Of a stretch of DNA of 19,260 nt, positions 7,836-14,604 are shown one piece after another; within the stretch, counting starts at the first letter, position 1; each line of letters begins with the position of its first letter. Position numbers and translations under genes: made by a program. Origin of the DNA: an uncultured Collinsella sp. (GTDB lineage Bacteria; Actinomycetota; Coriobacteriia; Coriobacteriales; Coriobacteriaceae). Location: assembly GCA_902496335.1 (NCBI GenBank), contig CABVAO010000031.1:1-19260 (forward strand). The letters run 5' to 3'. The notes under the pieces are model-generated. The model saw only the letters and a program-made list of their open reading frames with translations, was not told where the DNA came from and searched no databases.

Positions 7836-7880
7836 CCCAAGGGCACTCATTGGGGACAGACTTAAATGAGTGCCCCTGGG
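7836..7880. repeat. REP-like palindrome containing a TCTGTCCCC-type loop
   Basis: Arms 7836-7851 and 7865-7880 pair at 15 of 16 positions, including the perfect GGGCACTCATT / AATGAGTGCCC, around a loop GGGGACAGACTTA. From memory, this loop and flank resemble short repeats scattered in many gut genomes and sometimes linked to REP-associated transposases. No transposase is nearby. It lies 16 bp after the pflA stop and might also act as a transcript end, though no U-tract follows. Confidence 0.6.
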
Positions 7881-8018
7881 CACCTAGTTGATTGCTAAAG
7901 AGCCCCGTCCTTAAAAGACTGCTCTCTGGGTTGCGGTGAGATGCGCAACAGAATCGTGCCATTTGGATAAATACGCTTGTGGTTTCTTTAAAGACACCTT
8001 AAACGCCGCTGAATATCT

Positions 8019-8046
8019 TTGGAAAGAAATGCCTGCTCGGTATCAT
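8019..8046 (+). promoter_or_regulatory. Candidate promoter of the serine hydrolase
   Basis: TTGGAA (8019-8024) and TATCAT (8041-8046) are separated by 16 bp and lie 38 bp before the GTG start. The preceding gap from pflA holds only the REP-like palindrome and a weak stem around 7899-7925. Confidence 0.4.
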
Positions 8047-8083
8047 ACTGCTCGTATATAAACGGTGGCAGTCAGGAGACCAC

Positions 8084-9202
8084 GTGCGAAACATCGCATC
8101 GCGGGACGAGTATGTGCCGCAGCATGGCAGCAGATATAAGACGAAGGGCACGTCTTCGCGTGGCCTTGCCGGCGCTCGCATCCGCATGAGGAAGATTGCC
8201 GCTATTGGGATGCTAACGTCGGCGGTTATTATCCTCGGAATTACCGTTAAAACCTACGCCTCGGAGCGAACGGGGCGCCCAGATGCGTCAACGGTACAGC
8301 TGCAAAACGAGAAGGTTTCAAAGTCCAAAGCGTCGGCAGATCAAGCTCTGTCGACGGCAGATCTCAAGACGAGACTTTCGAAGGCGGACTTCAACGATAT
8401 CCCTTCGGGTGATACCGTTCGGACCTTCTCGTTGGTGGATAACAAGACTCCTGCCTTGGAGGATGAGAGCCTTGCCTCGCTCCAGGATGCCCTGTGTCGG
8501 GCGCAGGAGCTGGGCGACGTGGGTGTAGTGTTCTACGACCTATCGAGTGGTAGGGGCGTGACGTATAACGCCGATGTTGAGGTGTATGGAGCGAGCAGTT
8601 ATAAGGCGCTGTATGCACTCTATATTTGCGAGATGTTGGTCGAATCGGGGCAGGTGTCGCTCGATTGGCCTTTAGCCACGTATGGTGGTTACAGCATGGG
8701 CTGGCAGACAGTGCGTGACCTTATCGAGGCCGCGGTCGTCAACTCGGACAACGATTCGTTTATCGCGTTACGCGCGGCGTTTGACCATGATGGCTATGAG
8801 GATTGGATTGCCAATCTGGGTGTTGATGACGAAACGGCACTGAATCCGATGAGTGATTTTCCGACCTACTGCCCGCGCACTTCTGCGAGGTTATGGCGTG
8901 AGATGAGCGAGTATCTGAGCATGGATACCGAGACTTCACAGTGGTTGTCGGGCCTTCTGGCATCAACATCGCGCTCGTTTATTCGCGATGGCATTGCGGA
9001 CGAGCAGGTTTTGGTGCGCAACAAGGCAGGCTGGATTAGCGAGGATGGTTACTACTCGACATGCGATGCGGGCCTTATCGACATCGATGGCTGTACCTAT
9101 GTCATGGGTATCATGACATCGATGCCGTGGAGCGACCGCTCGAGTGAGGTTACGGCCGCGATTGCAAAGGCTCTGTTTGATACGCGAGCTGCACTGGCTT
9201 AG
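8084..9202 (+). CDS. Membrane-anchored serine hydrolase, class A beta-lactamase fold
   Basis: This 372-residue protein has a short cytoplasmic N-terminus and one membrane segment (~38-57, after RIRMRKIA). A disordered linker runs to ~125, and an extracytoplasmic domain resembles class A beta-lactamases and DD-peptidases. All active-site elements are visible: SxxK at S171-S172-Y173-K174, SDN at 221-223, ExxLN at 250-254 matching the omega-loop Glu/Asn, and KAG at 314-316 in place of KTG. The GTG start at 8084 has AGGAG five bases upstream. The gene stands alone with its own candidate promoter. Such anchored homologues in Gram-positives are usually taken to act in cell-wall metabolism, and real beta-lactam hydrolysis cannot be read from sequence. 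The KTG-to-KAG change is tolerated in some family members. Confidence 0.82.
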   Translation: MRNIASRDEYVPQHGSRYKTKGTSSRGLAGARIRMRKIAAIGMLTSAVIILGITVKTYASERTGRPDASTVQLQNEKVSKSKASADQALSTADLKTRLSKADFNDIPSGDTVRTFSLVDNKTPALEDESLASLQDALCRAQELGDVGVVFYDLSSGRGVTYNADVEVYGASSYKALYALYICEMLVESGQVSLDWPLATYGGYSMGWQTVRDLIEAAVVNSDNDSFIALRAAFDHDGYEDWIANLGVDDETALNPMSDFPTYCPRTSARLWREMSEYLSMDTETSQWLSGLLASTSRSFIRDGIADEQVLVRNKAGWISEDGYYSTCDAGLIDIDGCTYVMGIMTSMPWSDRSSEVTAAIAKALFDTRAALA

Positions 9203-9209
9203 CGTGTTC

Positions 9210-9226
9210 GTTTGACGAGGTCAAAC
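9210..9226. other. Perfect palindrome GTTTGAC-GAG-GTCAAAC upstream of mtnN
   Basis: Seven-base arms surround a three-base loop, just after the serine hydrolase stop. No T-run follows on the plus strand. It overlaps a possible -35 (TTGACG, 9212-9217) with TACCAT 19 bp downstream, so it could be an operator for the following gene or a weak bidirectional hairpin. Confidence 0.4.
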
Positions 9227-9280
9227 AAAATGCTGGTACCATACCGTGGTTGAGAATTTCGAATAGGTTTGGGGAATGGC

Positions 9281-10021
9281 ATGGCTACCATTGCGATTAT
9301 CGGTGCGCTCGAAAAAGAGATCATGCAGATTAAGGAAGAGCTGAGCGACGTTTGCGAGGCACGGGAGGCAGGCTTGACCGTTGTGAGCGGTGAGCTCGAC
9401 GGCCTGACAGTTGTCGCCACAACGGCGGGCATGGGCACGGTGAACGCCGCCGCTGCAACACAGCACCTCATTAGCAAGTATGCTCCGCAGGCTGTTGTGT
9501 TTTCGGGCATTGCGGGCGGTTTGAACCCCAAGCTCCATATCGACGACGTGGTCATTGGCAAACGCCTACGCTATCTGGATACCGATACCGCGCTTATCGC
9601 CGAGTCCGCACCGGGGCTCGAGGAGTTTGGCTCGACGCCCGCGCTGGTCGATATTGCCGCCGAAGTGCTTGCTGAGCGTGGGTTTGTTGACGCTTCGACA
9701 AATGCAGTCGCTTCGAATGAGGGCACCAAGCAGTTCCTGGTCGGCACGATTGCCACGGGTAACCGCTTTGTGACGGGCGCCACCATGCGCAACGACGCTA
9801 TCGAGGCGACGCATGCCGATTGTGTCGGCATGGAGGGCGCGGCAATTGCCCATGTCGCAACCAAAAATGGTGTCGATTGCCTGGTGTTGCGCGCTATCAG
9901 CGATAATTGTGACGAGGCGTACGATGCAATTTGCGAGCGCGAGTTCGATCTGTTCGAGTACGCGCGTGTCGCAAGTGACATCACGCTCGATATCGTCCGC
10001 CGCATTGCCGCTGCGCAATAG
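9281..10021 (+). CDS. mtnN: 5'-methylthioadenosine/S-adenosylhomocysteine nucleosidase
   Basis: This enzyme cleaves the glycosidic bond of MTA, SAH and 5'-deoxyadenosine, clearing by-products of methyl transfer and radical-SAM chemistry and feeding AI-2 precursor formation. It is 246 residues long, slightly more than the E. coli enzyme. Key residues are E13 in GALEKEI (proton donor position), FSGIAGGL (74-81), the substrate-binding ME of GMEGAA (E185) and the catalytic Asp of RAISDN (D208). ATG 9281 is chosen because GGGGA lies five bases upstream and translation from it gives the family N-terminus. It is 38 bp upstream of ysxC and probably co-transcribed with it. Functional fit with the radical-SAM pflA nearby is plausible but may be coincidental. 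Confidence 0.92.
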   Translation: MATIAIIGALEKEIMQIKEELSDVCEAREAGLTVVSGELDGLTVVATTAGMGTVNAAAATQHLISKYAPQAVVFSGIAGGLNPKLHIDDVVIGKRLRYLDTDTALIAESAPGLEEFGSTPALVDIAAEVLAERGFVDASTNAVASNEGTKQFLVGTIATGNRFVTGATMRNDAIEATHADCVGMEGAAIAHVATKNGVDCLVLRAISDNCDEAYDAICEREFDLFEYARVASDITLDIVRRIAAAQ

Positions 10022-10059
10022 CGCGTCTATTTGTAAGAACCTACGACCAAGGAGTGTCC

Positions 10060-10650
10060 ATGGCCGATTCCATTAACTATCAGCTTGCCAAGTTCGTCGC
10101 CAGCTACGGCAAGGTTTCGCAGATCCCCGAGTCCACCTGCCCCGAGGTGAGCTTTGTCGGCCGCTCCAACGTGGGCAAGTCGTCCATCATGAACAAGCTC
10201 TTTGGCCGCAAGAACCTGGTGAAGGTTTCGAGTACGCCGGGCAAGACGAGCAACATCAACTTCTTCGAGGCCGACGACGTGCACTTTGTGGACCTGCCAG
10301 GCTACGGTTTCGCCCGCCGTTCCAAGGCCGAGCGCGACCGTTGGGCCGAGCTCATTGGCGACTTCTTCGACTCCGAGCGCAGCTTTAACCTGGTTGTGTC
10401 GCTGGTGGACATTCGCCACGACCCCAGTAAACTCGACCATGACATGATCGACTACCTGCAGGGCAACGAGTTCAACTTTATCGTCTGCCTCACCAAGGCC
10501 GACAAACTCAGCCGCACCCAGCAGGCCCGCCAAGCAGCAGCCATCAAAAAGCAGCTCAACGTCCCGGCCGAAAACGTAATCATCACAAGCTCCCAAACCG
10601 GTACCGGCATCGACGAACTCAAAAAGCGCATCGCCGAGGCCTGCCTCTAG
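10060..10650 (+). CDS. ysxC: Ribosome-biogenesis GTP-binding protein YsxC/EngB
   Basis: This essential small GTPase is needed for late assembly of the large ribosomal subunit. It is 196 residues long, the usual size. Motifs in order are the G1 P-loop GRSNVGKS (34-41), the switch-I region STPGKT (58-63), G3 DLPGYG (78-83), G4 TKAD (145-148) and the G5-like SSQTGTG near the C-terminus. The N-terminal extension is short. ATG 10060 has AAGGAG five bases upstream; the GTG at 10054 overlaps that site and is unlikely to be the start. It follows mtnN closely and is followed by a likely terminator. Confidence 0.95.
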   Translation: MADSINYQLAKFVASYGKVSQIPESTCPEVSFVGRSNVGKSSIMNKLFGRKNLVKVSSTPGKTSNINFFEADDVHFVDLPGYGFARRSKAERDRWAELIGDFFDSERSFNLVVSLVDIRHDPSKLDHDMIDYLQGNEFNFIVCLTKADKLSRTQQARQAAAIKKQLNVPAENVIITSSQTGTGIDELKKRIAEACL

Positions 10651-10681
10651 TCAGGGTTAAACCGTCAAAAGCCCCTATCTG

Positions 10682-10704
10682 TATCACCTCAGTGATAGTT
10701 TTTT
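10682..10704 (+). terminator. Probable intrinsic terminator after ysxC
   Basis: TATCAC and GTGATA pair around the loop CTCA, and G plus six T follow. The stem is short and A/T-rich but the U-tract is clear. It ends the mtnN-ysxC unit, and its T-run directly abuts the toxin remnant that follows. Confidence 0.6.
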
Positions 10705-10705
10705 A

Positions 10706-10951
10706 GGAGACCTAGGTATCCAATACGCGCTTATGAGTGAGCGTGCGTTTTCAGCGATTACATTCTGCGATTGGAGGCAGGCTTTGGGATTTGAGTATTA
10801 TCCCAAACGATTTGAGCGAGAACAGAACGCTCGACGAAAGTACCTGGATACGGTAAACGGATTTGACTCTGATGGTGTCGACATTAGGGATTTGATGGCA
10901 GGGAGGGTTGATTTAAATGATCCAAGAGTTAACGGATTGTGGGCCGAGTAG
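10706..10951 (+). pseudogene. C-terminal remnant of a probable DUF3990-type toxin-like protein
   Basis: The frame reads GDLGIQYALMSERAF and on to VNGLWAE, stopping at 10951. The only in-frame ATG (10733) lies inside what looks like a conserved segment (LGxQYxxxTERAF in relatives as I recall them). The purine-rich AGGAG at 10705-10709 is 23 bases from that ATG, too far to serve it. The frame opens right at the end of the ysxC terminator, as if a deletion removed the N-terminal two-thirds. Full-length relatives sit immediately upstream of XRE genes like the one here, and some belong to the ADP-ribosyltransferase-like fold. The family assignment is from memory of similar gene pairs. The alternative is a genuine 72-residue protein starting at 10733. 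Confidence 0.5.
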
Positions 10952-11615
10952 GACATACCCCGTCTATTACCTTGAGGACGCAATGAACAACCTCGGGGAT
11001 TGCTTCGACTATGCCGTTAACGATTACGGAGCAGAAGGATCGGAAGTTGCTGAACTCTTTTGCCTGAGCGGGGTTGCTCGAGAGTTTGAGCGCGGCAATG
11101 CATGGGTAGTGTCGGGAAAATCGGGTGTTGAGCTGTTCGCGCTTATCGCCGAAAGGTCGGGCTATCAAAACGGGCCTATACCGGACTGCACCTATCGATT
11201 TGAGAAGACGCCGGAATATTGGGCGGGCTGGATGCTGGCATACCTGCAGTGGCGCCTAGGAGAGTCTTTCGAAGATCTGCTGCATGTCGTTCCGTTTGAC
11301 GCGCTGCGCAACCTGTACTACCCCTGGCATGAAGCCTCAGAGGAACGTGTGGCGAGTCTTGTTTGCGATATGGCGAAGAAAACACCTCGTCAAACCAAGC
11401 TAGCACTAGCAAGAAAGAGGCTTAAGAAAACCCAACAAGACTTGGCATACGAATCGGGCGTATCACTCCGCTCAATCCAAATGTACGAACAGCGCCAACG
11501 AAACATCAACGAAGCCTCGGTAACAACCGTAAGAGCTATAGCAAAAGCCCTCCACTGCAATATCGAAGACCTCCTAGAACCAGTCTTCGAATACAAAGAA
11601 ACCAGCGCAGCGTAA
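10917..11615 (+). CDS. XRE-family helix-turn-helix protein, probable antitoxin or regulator of a decayed module
   Basis: This 232-residue protein has an N-terminal helical domain (~15-150; YYLEDAMNNLGDCFDYAVND, YWAGWMLAYLQW) and a C-terminal lambda-repressor-like HTH (~161-222; KTQQDLAYESGVSLRSIQMYEQ). Its start has GGGAGGG nine bases upstream and overlaps the preceding remnant by 35 bp, the translational coupling expected of a toxin-antitoxin-type pair. ATG 10983 with GAGGA is an in-frame alternative but would remove the first part of the N-terminal domain. Codon use near the 3' end is more A-rich than in neighbours (AAA, AGA and ATA are frequent), suggesting acquisition by transfer. With its partner truncated, it may survive as an orphan autoregulator. 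The function of the N-terminal domain is unknown to me. Confidence 0.78.
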   Translation: MIQELTDCGPSRTYPVYYLEDAMNNLGDCFDYAVNDYGAEGSEVAELFCLSGVAREFERGNAWVVSGKSGVELFALIAERSGYQNGPIPDCTYRFEKTPEYWAGWMLAYLQWRLGESFEDLLHVVPFDALRNLYYPWHEASEERVASLVCDMAKKTPRQTKLALARKRLKKTQQDLAYESGVSLRSIQMYEQRQRNINEASVTTVRAIAKALHCNIEDLLEPVFEYKETSAA

Positions 11616-11724
11616 ACCTAACAAAGCACCAAAGCCCATCTCTAGCAGGTGCTCCAGCCCAGCAAAAGCCCCTACCAATAAAAAGCCGAATTATCAGCCC
11701 GGCGACTTTCCAGAGCGTAGGTCC

Positions 11725-11905
11725 CTGTAGCCGCCGCCGGCGAAGTTAACATAGGGGAGGCCAGGGGCTTTGCCCCCAAATCTTTCCGCAGGACGGCAGG
11801 ACCCCCGCCGCACGAAGTGCACAGCGGGGGTCCTGCCATGTCCGAGGACGATTTGGGGGCAAAGCCCCTGGCCTCCCCGGCGAGTATACGGGACGGCGAC
11901 TACAG
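11725..11905. repeat. Long composite palindrome 1, between the XRE gene and thrB
   Basis: The outermost arms 11725-11735 and 11895-11905 match at 10 of 11 positions and overlap the thrB stop codon. The main arms 11754-11782 and 11850-11878 are perfect over 29 bp. Nested inside are perfect 14-bp arms (11795-11808 with 11824-11837) and a 4-bp stem GCAC-GAA-GTGC at 11810-11820. It lies in the 284-bp convergent gap, 22 bp beyond the thrB stop for the main arms. No U-tract is seen on either strand. The remainder of the gap (11616-11724) holds only a weak 6-bp stem. Confidence 0.9.
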
Positions 11906-12781
11906 GTATTCGATCTGGGCGCCTTCCGTGTCGCACGTGAGGATATGCGTATCACACTTAGGGAACTGCTCGCGCAGCTTGACCTGCAGGAACTTTGCCA
12001 CGATGGTGTCGTCAGTCACGGCCATGAGAGTCGAGCCCGAGCCGCTGATCCAGATGGTCTTGGCGCCGCCGTTAAGGCAGGTGTCGCGCACGGCGTTGTA
12101 GTCGGGAATCAGGCGGCGACGATAGGGCTCTTGAATGCGGTCGTCATTAGCGGCGGCAATCAGGTCCAGGTCACCAGTCTCCAAGCCGCGCGTCATGCCG
12201 GCGATGCGGCCCATCTGCCACACGGCGGTGGAGAGTGGAATTTCCTGCGGCACAACCTTGCGCGCCTTGCTCGTATGTACCTCGTAGGGCGGAATCACGG
12301 TAATAAAACGCAGGCGATCGCTCACCTCGTAGCGCAGGCACTGGGGGAGCGAATCGGTCGGCGTAAAGGAGCAGACGGCGCCGCCCAGGATGGCGGGGGC
12401 GACGTTATCGGGATGGCCCTCGACTTCGGTGGCAATGCGAACCAGCTCGGCGCGGTCGACGGTGTGGCCTGTCAGTGCGGCGGCGGCCATAATGCCGGCG
12501 ACGACGCAGGTGGAGCTGGAGCCCAGGCCGCGGGCGACGGGAACGTCAGTCTGAATGTCGATGGCAACGGGAAAAGCCGTCTCGCCCCATGCGGCCAGTG
12601 CATCGACAAAGCTGACGTAGACCAGGTTGTCCTCGTTTTGGAACTCTTCGGGGCAGCCCGTGATGGTGAGCTTATCGGCGCGCTCGAAGGTGAAGTGCGA
12701 GTAGAGGCTGACGGCCATGCCGAGGGTATCGTAGCCAATGCCTAAGTTTGCGCTGGTGGCGGGGACGGTGATTTTGATCAT
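11900..12781 (-). CDS. thrB: Homoserine kinase
   Basis: This enzyme phosphorylates L-homoserine with ATP to O-phosphohomoserine, the substrate of threonine synthase. It is a 293-residue GHMP-kinase. The N-terminal strand is KITVPATSANLGIGYDTLG, and the ATP-binding loop is PVARGLGSSST (81-91). EGHPDNVAPA (121-130) and the C-terminal SGSGST (246-251) are also conserved. The ATG at 12781 has AGGAG correctly spaced. It is downstream of thrC on the same strand with a 202-bp gap containing a thrC terminator and a long palindrome, so it may be transcribed separately. Its 3' end is convergent with the XRE gene. Confidence 0.94.
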   Translation of the reverse strand: MIKITVPATSANLGIGYDTLGMAVSLYSHFTFERADKLTITGCPEEFQNEDNLVYVSFVDALAAWGETAFPVAIDIQTDVPVARGLGSSSTCVVAGIMAAAALTGHTVDRAELVRIATEVEGHPDNVAPAILGGAVCSFTPTDSLPQCLRYEVSDRLRFITVIPPYEVHTSKARKVVPQEIPLSTAVWQMGRIAGMTRGLETGDLDLIAAANDDRIQEPYRRRLIPDYNAVRDTCLNGGAKTIWISGSGSTLMAVTDDTIVAKFLQVKLREQFPKCDTHILTCDTEGAQIEYL

Positions 12782-12796
12782 GGGAATCTCCTGGGC

Positions 12797-12902
12797 GGTC
12801 TGCCTGTTTAGTTCGCTGCTCGGGCAGTCCTGGCTCGCTCGGAAAGCACATTAAGTGCTTTCCGGCTCGTGCGGAACTCGCGACGAACTAAACAGGCAGA
12901 CC
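12797..12902. repeat. Long composite palindrome 2, between thrC and thrB
   Basis: Perfect 19-bp arms (12797-12815 with 12884-12902) enclose an unpaired region and an inner perfect 9-bp stem GGAAAGCAC / GTGCTTTCC (12841-12849 with 12855-12863) with loop ATTAA. It lies between the thrC terminator and the thrB ribosome binding site. As RNA it would form a large hairpin just upstream of thrB. No U-tract follows. Confidence 0.88.
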
Positions 12903-12940
12903 CGCATGTCAGTTCGTCATCATCCCGGTGGGTATCTGAT

Positions 12941-12970
12941 AAAAGAAAGTGCGCCGGCTTTCGCCGGCGC
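12941..12970 (-). terminator. Intrinsic terminator of thrC
   Basis: On the minus strand, GCGCCGGC-GAAA-GCCGGCGC (12951-12970) is a perfect 8-bp GC-rich stem with a GAAA tetraloop, followed by ACTTTCTTTT. It begins 14 bp after the thrC stop. This is the most convincing intrinsic terminator in the window. Confidence 0.8.
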
Positions 12971-12983
12971 CTTATAAGGGGTT

Positions 12984-14501
12984 TTAGTTGGTAGCCATCT
13001 TTTTTGCTGCAGACTCTACGTAGTTGGCCATGTCGGCTACGTCGCAGACGTCTTCGAAGCGGACGGGCTTGGACTCGAGTTCGGCGAGCTGCGCCGGGGC
13101 GACCGCATTGGTGGCCTGCTCGAGTACGCGCATAGCCTCAAAGTCGTCCTCGGGAACGTTAAGGCCCAGGGCGTCGCAGCAGGCGCGCGGGAACTTGTAA
13201 GGGCTGGCGGTCGAAAGCAGCACGCGGGCCTTGGCGCCCTCGGCGGGAGCGACCTTTTCGAAGACGTGATAGCCGCAAGCGGTGTGCGGGTCGATCACGT
13301 AGCCGTTCGCGTCCCAGCAGCTCTTGATGGCGGCGCGGACCTCGTCCTCGCTGGCCCAACCGCAGCCAAAGACACTCTGAATCTTTGCCAGCAGGTCGGC
13401 GGGAATCTCGTAGCGACCAGTCTGTGCCAACTGCTCCATAAGGCCGGCAACGAGCTCGCAGTCGCCATCGGACAGGAAGTACAGCATGCGCTCCAGGTTA
13501 GAGCTGATGAGGATGTCCATCGACGGTGAGATGGTCGTGAAGAACGGACGGTTGCGGTCGTAGACGCCGGTGGTCAGGAAGTCAGCCAGAACGTTGTTCT
13601 TGTCGCTCGCGACGATGAGCTTGGCGACGGGCAGACCCATACGCTTGGCATAGTAGCCGGCCAAGATATCGCCAAAGTTGCCGGTCGGTACGCAGAACTC
13701 CACGGCGTCGCCGGCCTCGATGGCGCCGGCGCGCAGCAGCTGCGCATAGGCGGCAAAGTAGTAGACGACCTGCGGCACCAGGCGGCCGACGTTGATGGAG
13801 TTGGCACTCGAAAGCACCGTGCCGGCGGCCTCCAGACGCTCGGCAAGCTCCTTATCGGCAAAGATGCGCTTGACGGCACTCTGGGCGTCATCGAAGTTGC
13901 CGCGGATGCCGCAGACGGCGACGTTATCGCCCTCCTGAGTGGACATCTGCAGATTTTGCACGCGGCTGACTTTGCCCTCGGGATAAAAGACGGTGATGCC
14001 CGTGCCCGGGGCGTCGGCAAAGCCGGCGAGTGCTGCCTTGCCTGTGTCGCCCGATGTGGCGGTGACGATCATGATGCGCTCGGCGCCACCGTCCTTGGCG
14101 GAAGTGCGGGCCATGAGGCGGGGGAGCATCTGCAGGGCGACGTCCTTGAAGGCGCTTGTGGGGCCGCCAAAGAGCTCCATCACATAGGTCTGAGGGGCGT
14201 CAGCGCCCGGCGCAGCGTCGAGTTTGACGAGCGGCGTAACCTCTTCACTCGCGAACGTGCCGCGGTATGCCTCGTCGACACACGCCGAAATTTCTTCGGC
14301 CGTGTAATCATTCAGTAACATTCCCAACACATCTTGAGCGATTTCAAAGTACGATTTAGCTGCAAGCGAGCTGATATCGACCTGCTGGGTGCCAAGCTCG
14401 TCCGAGACAAACAAACCCCCGTCGGGAGCTATGCCGGTGCGGATTGCCACCTTACTTGAGCATGATAAAGTGCGTCCTCGTGTACTATGATAAGTTCCCA
14501 T
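12984..14501 (-). CDS. thrC: Threonine synthase
   Basis: This PLP-dependent enzyme converts O-phosphohomoserine to L-threonine. It is 505 residues long from ATG 14501, in the size class of the longer threonine synthases. The PLP lysine is K119 in GGPTSAFKDVALQ. TATSGDTGKAALAGF binds the cofactor phosphate and substrate. The N-terminus MGTYHSTRG and RTGIAPDGGLF are typical. ATG 14501 is preferred because GAGGAG lies about 8 bases upstream; the longer frame to 14546 would add 15 residues not seen in the family. It is divergent from lysC across 103 bp, so the two promoters are close and may share control. No T-box or amino-acid-rich leader peptide is evident there. Confidence 0.93.
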   Translation of the reverse strand: MGTYHSTRGRTLSCSSKVAIRTGIAPDGGLFVSDELGTQQVDISSLAAKSYFEIAQDVLGMLLNDYTAEEISACVDEAYRGTFASEEVTPLVKLDAAPGADAPQTYVMELFGGPTSAFKDVALQMLPRLMARTSAKDGGAERIMIVTATSGDTGKAALAGFADAPGTGITVFYPEGKVSRVQNLQMSTQEGDNVAVCGIRGNFDDAQSAVKRIFADKELAERLEAAGTVLSSANSINVGRLVPQVVYYFAAYAQLLRAGAIEAGDAVEFCVPTGNFGDILAGYYAKRMGLPVAKLIVASDKNNVLADFLTTGVYDRNRPFFTTISPSMDILISSNLERMLYFLSDGDCELVAGLMEQLAQTGRYEIPADLLAKIQSVFGCGWASEDEVRAAIKSCWDANGYVIDPHTACGYHVFEKVAPAEGAKARVLLSTASPYKFPRACCDALGLNVPEDDFEAMRVLEQATNAVAPAQLAELESKPVRFEDVCDVADMANYVESAAKKMATN

Positions 14502-14604
14502 ATAACAGTGCTCCTCGGATACCTTGGTCCCAATCGGTGAACCCATGGTATCAGAGCGCGCAAAACAGGTTTGCAGAGGCTTTTAGAAAGGTAACCTCCA
14601 CGCC

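Noticed and set aside
11945..12745. Plus-strand 266-codon open frame
   Set aside because: It is antisense to thrB; Gly/Ala/Asp-rich shadow without a motif or ribosome binding site.
14502..14604. Threonine/lysine riboswitch, T-box or leader peptide between thrC and lysC
   Set aside because: The divergent gap is only 103 bp and shows no conserved T-box, lysine-riboswitch elements or Thr/Lys-rich short frame.
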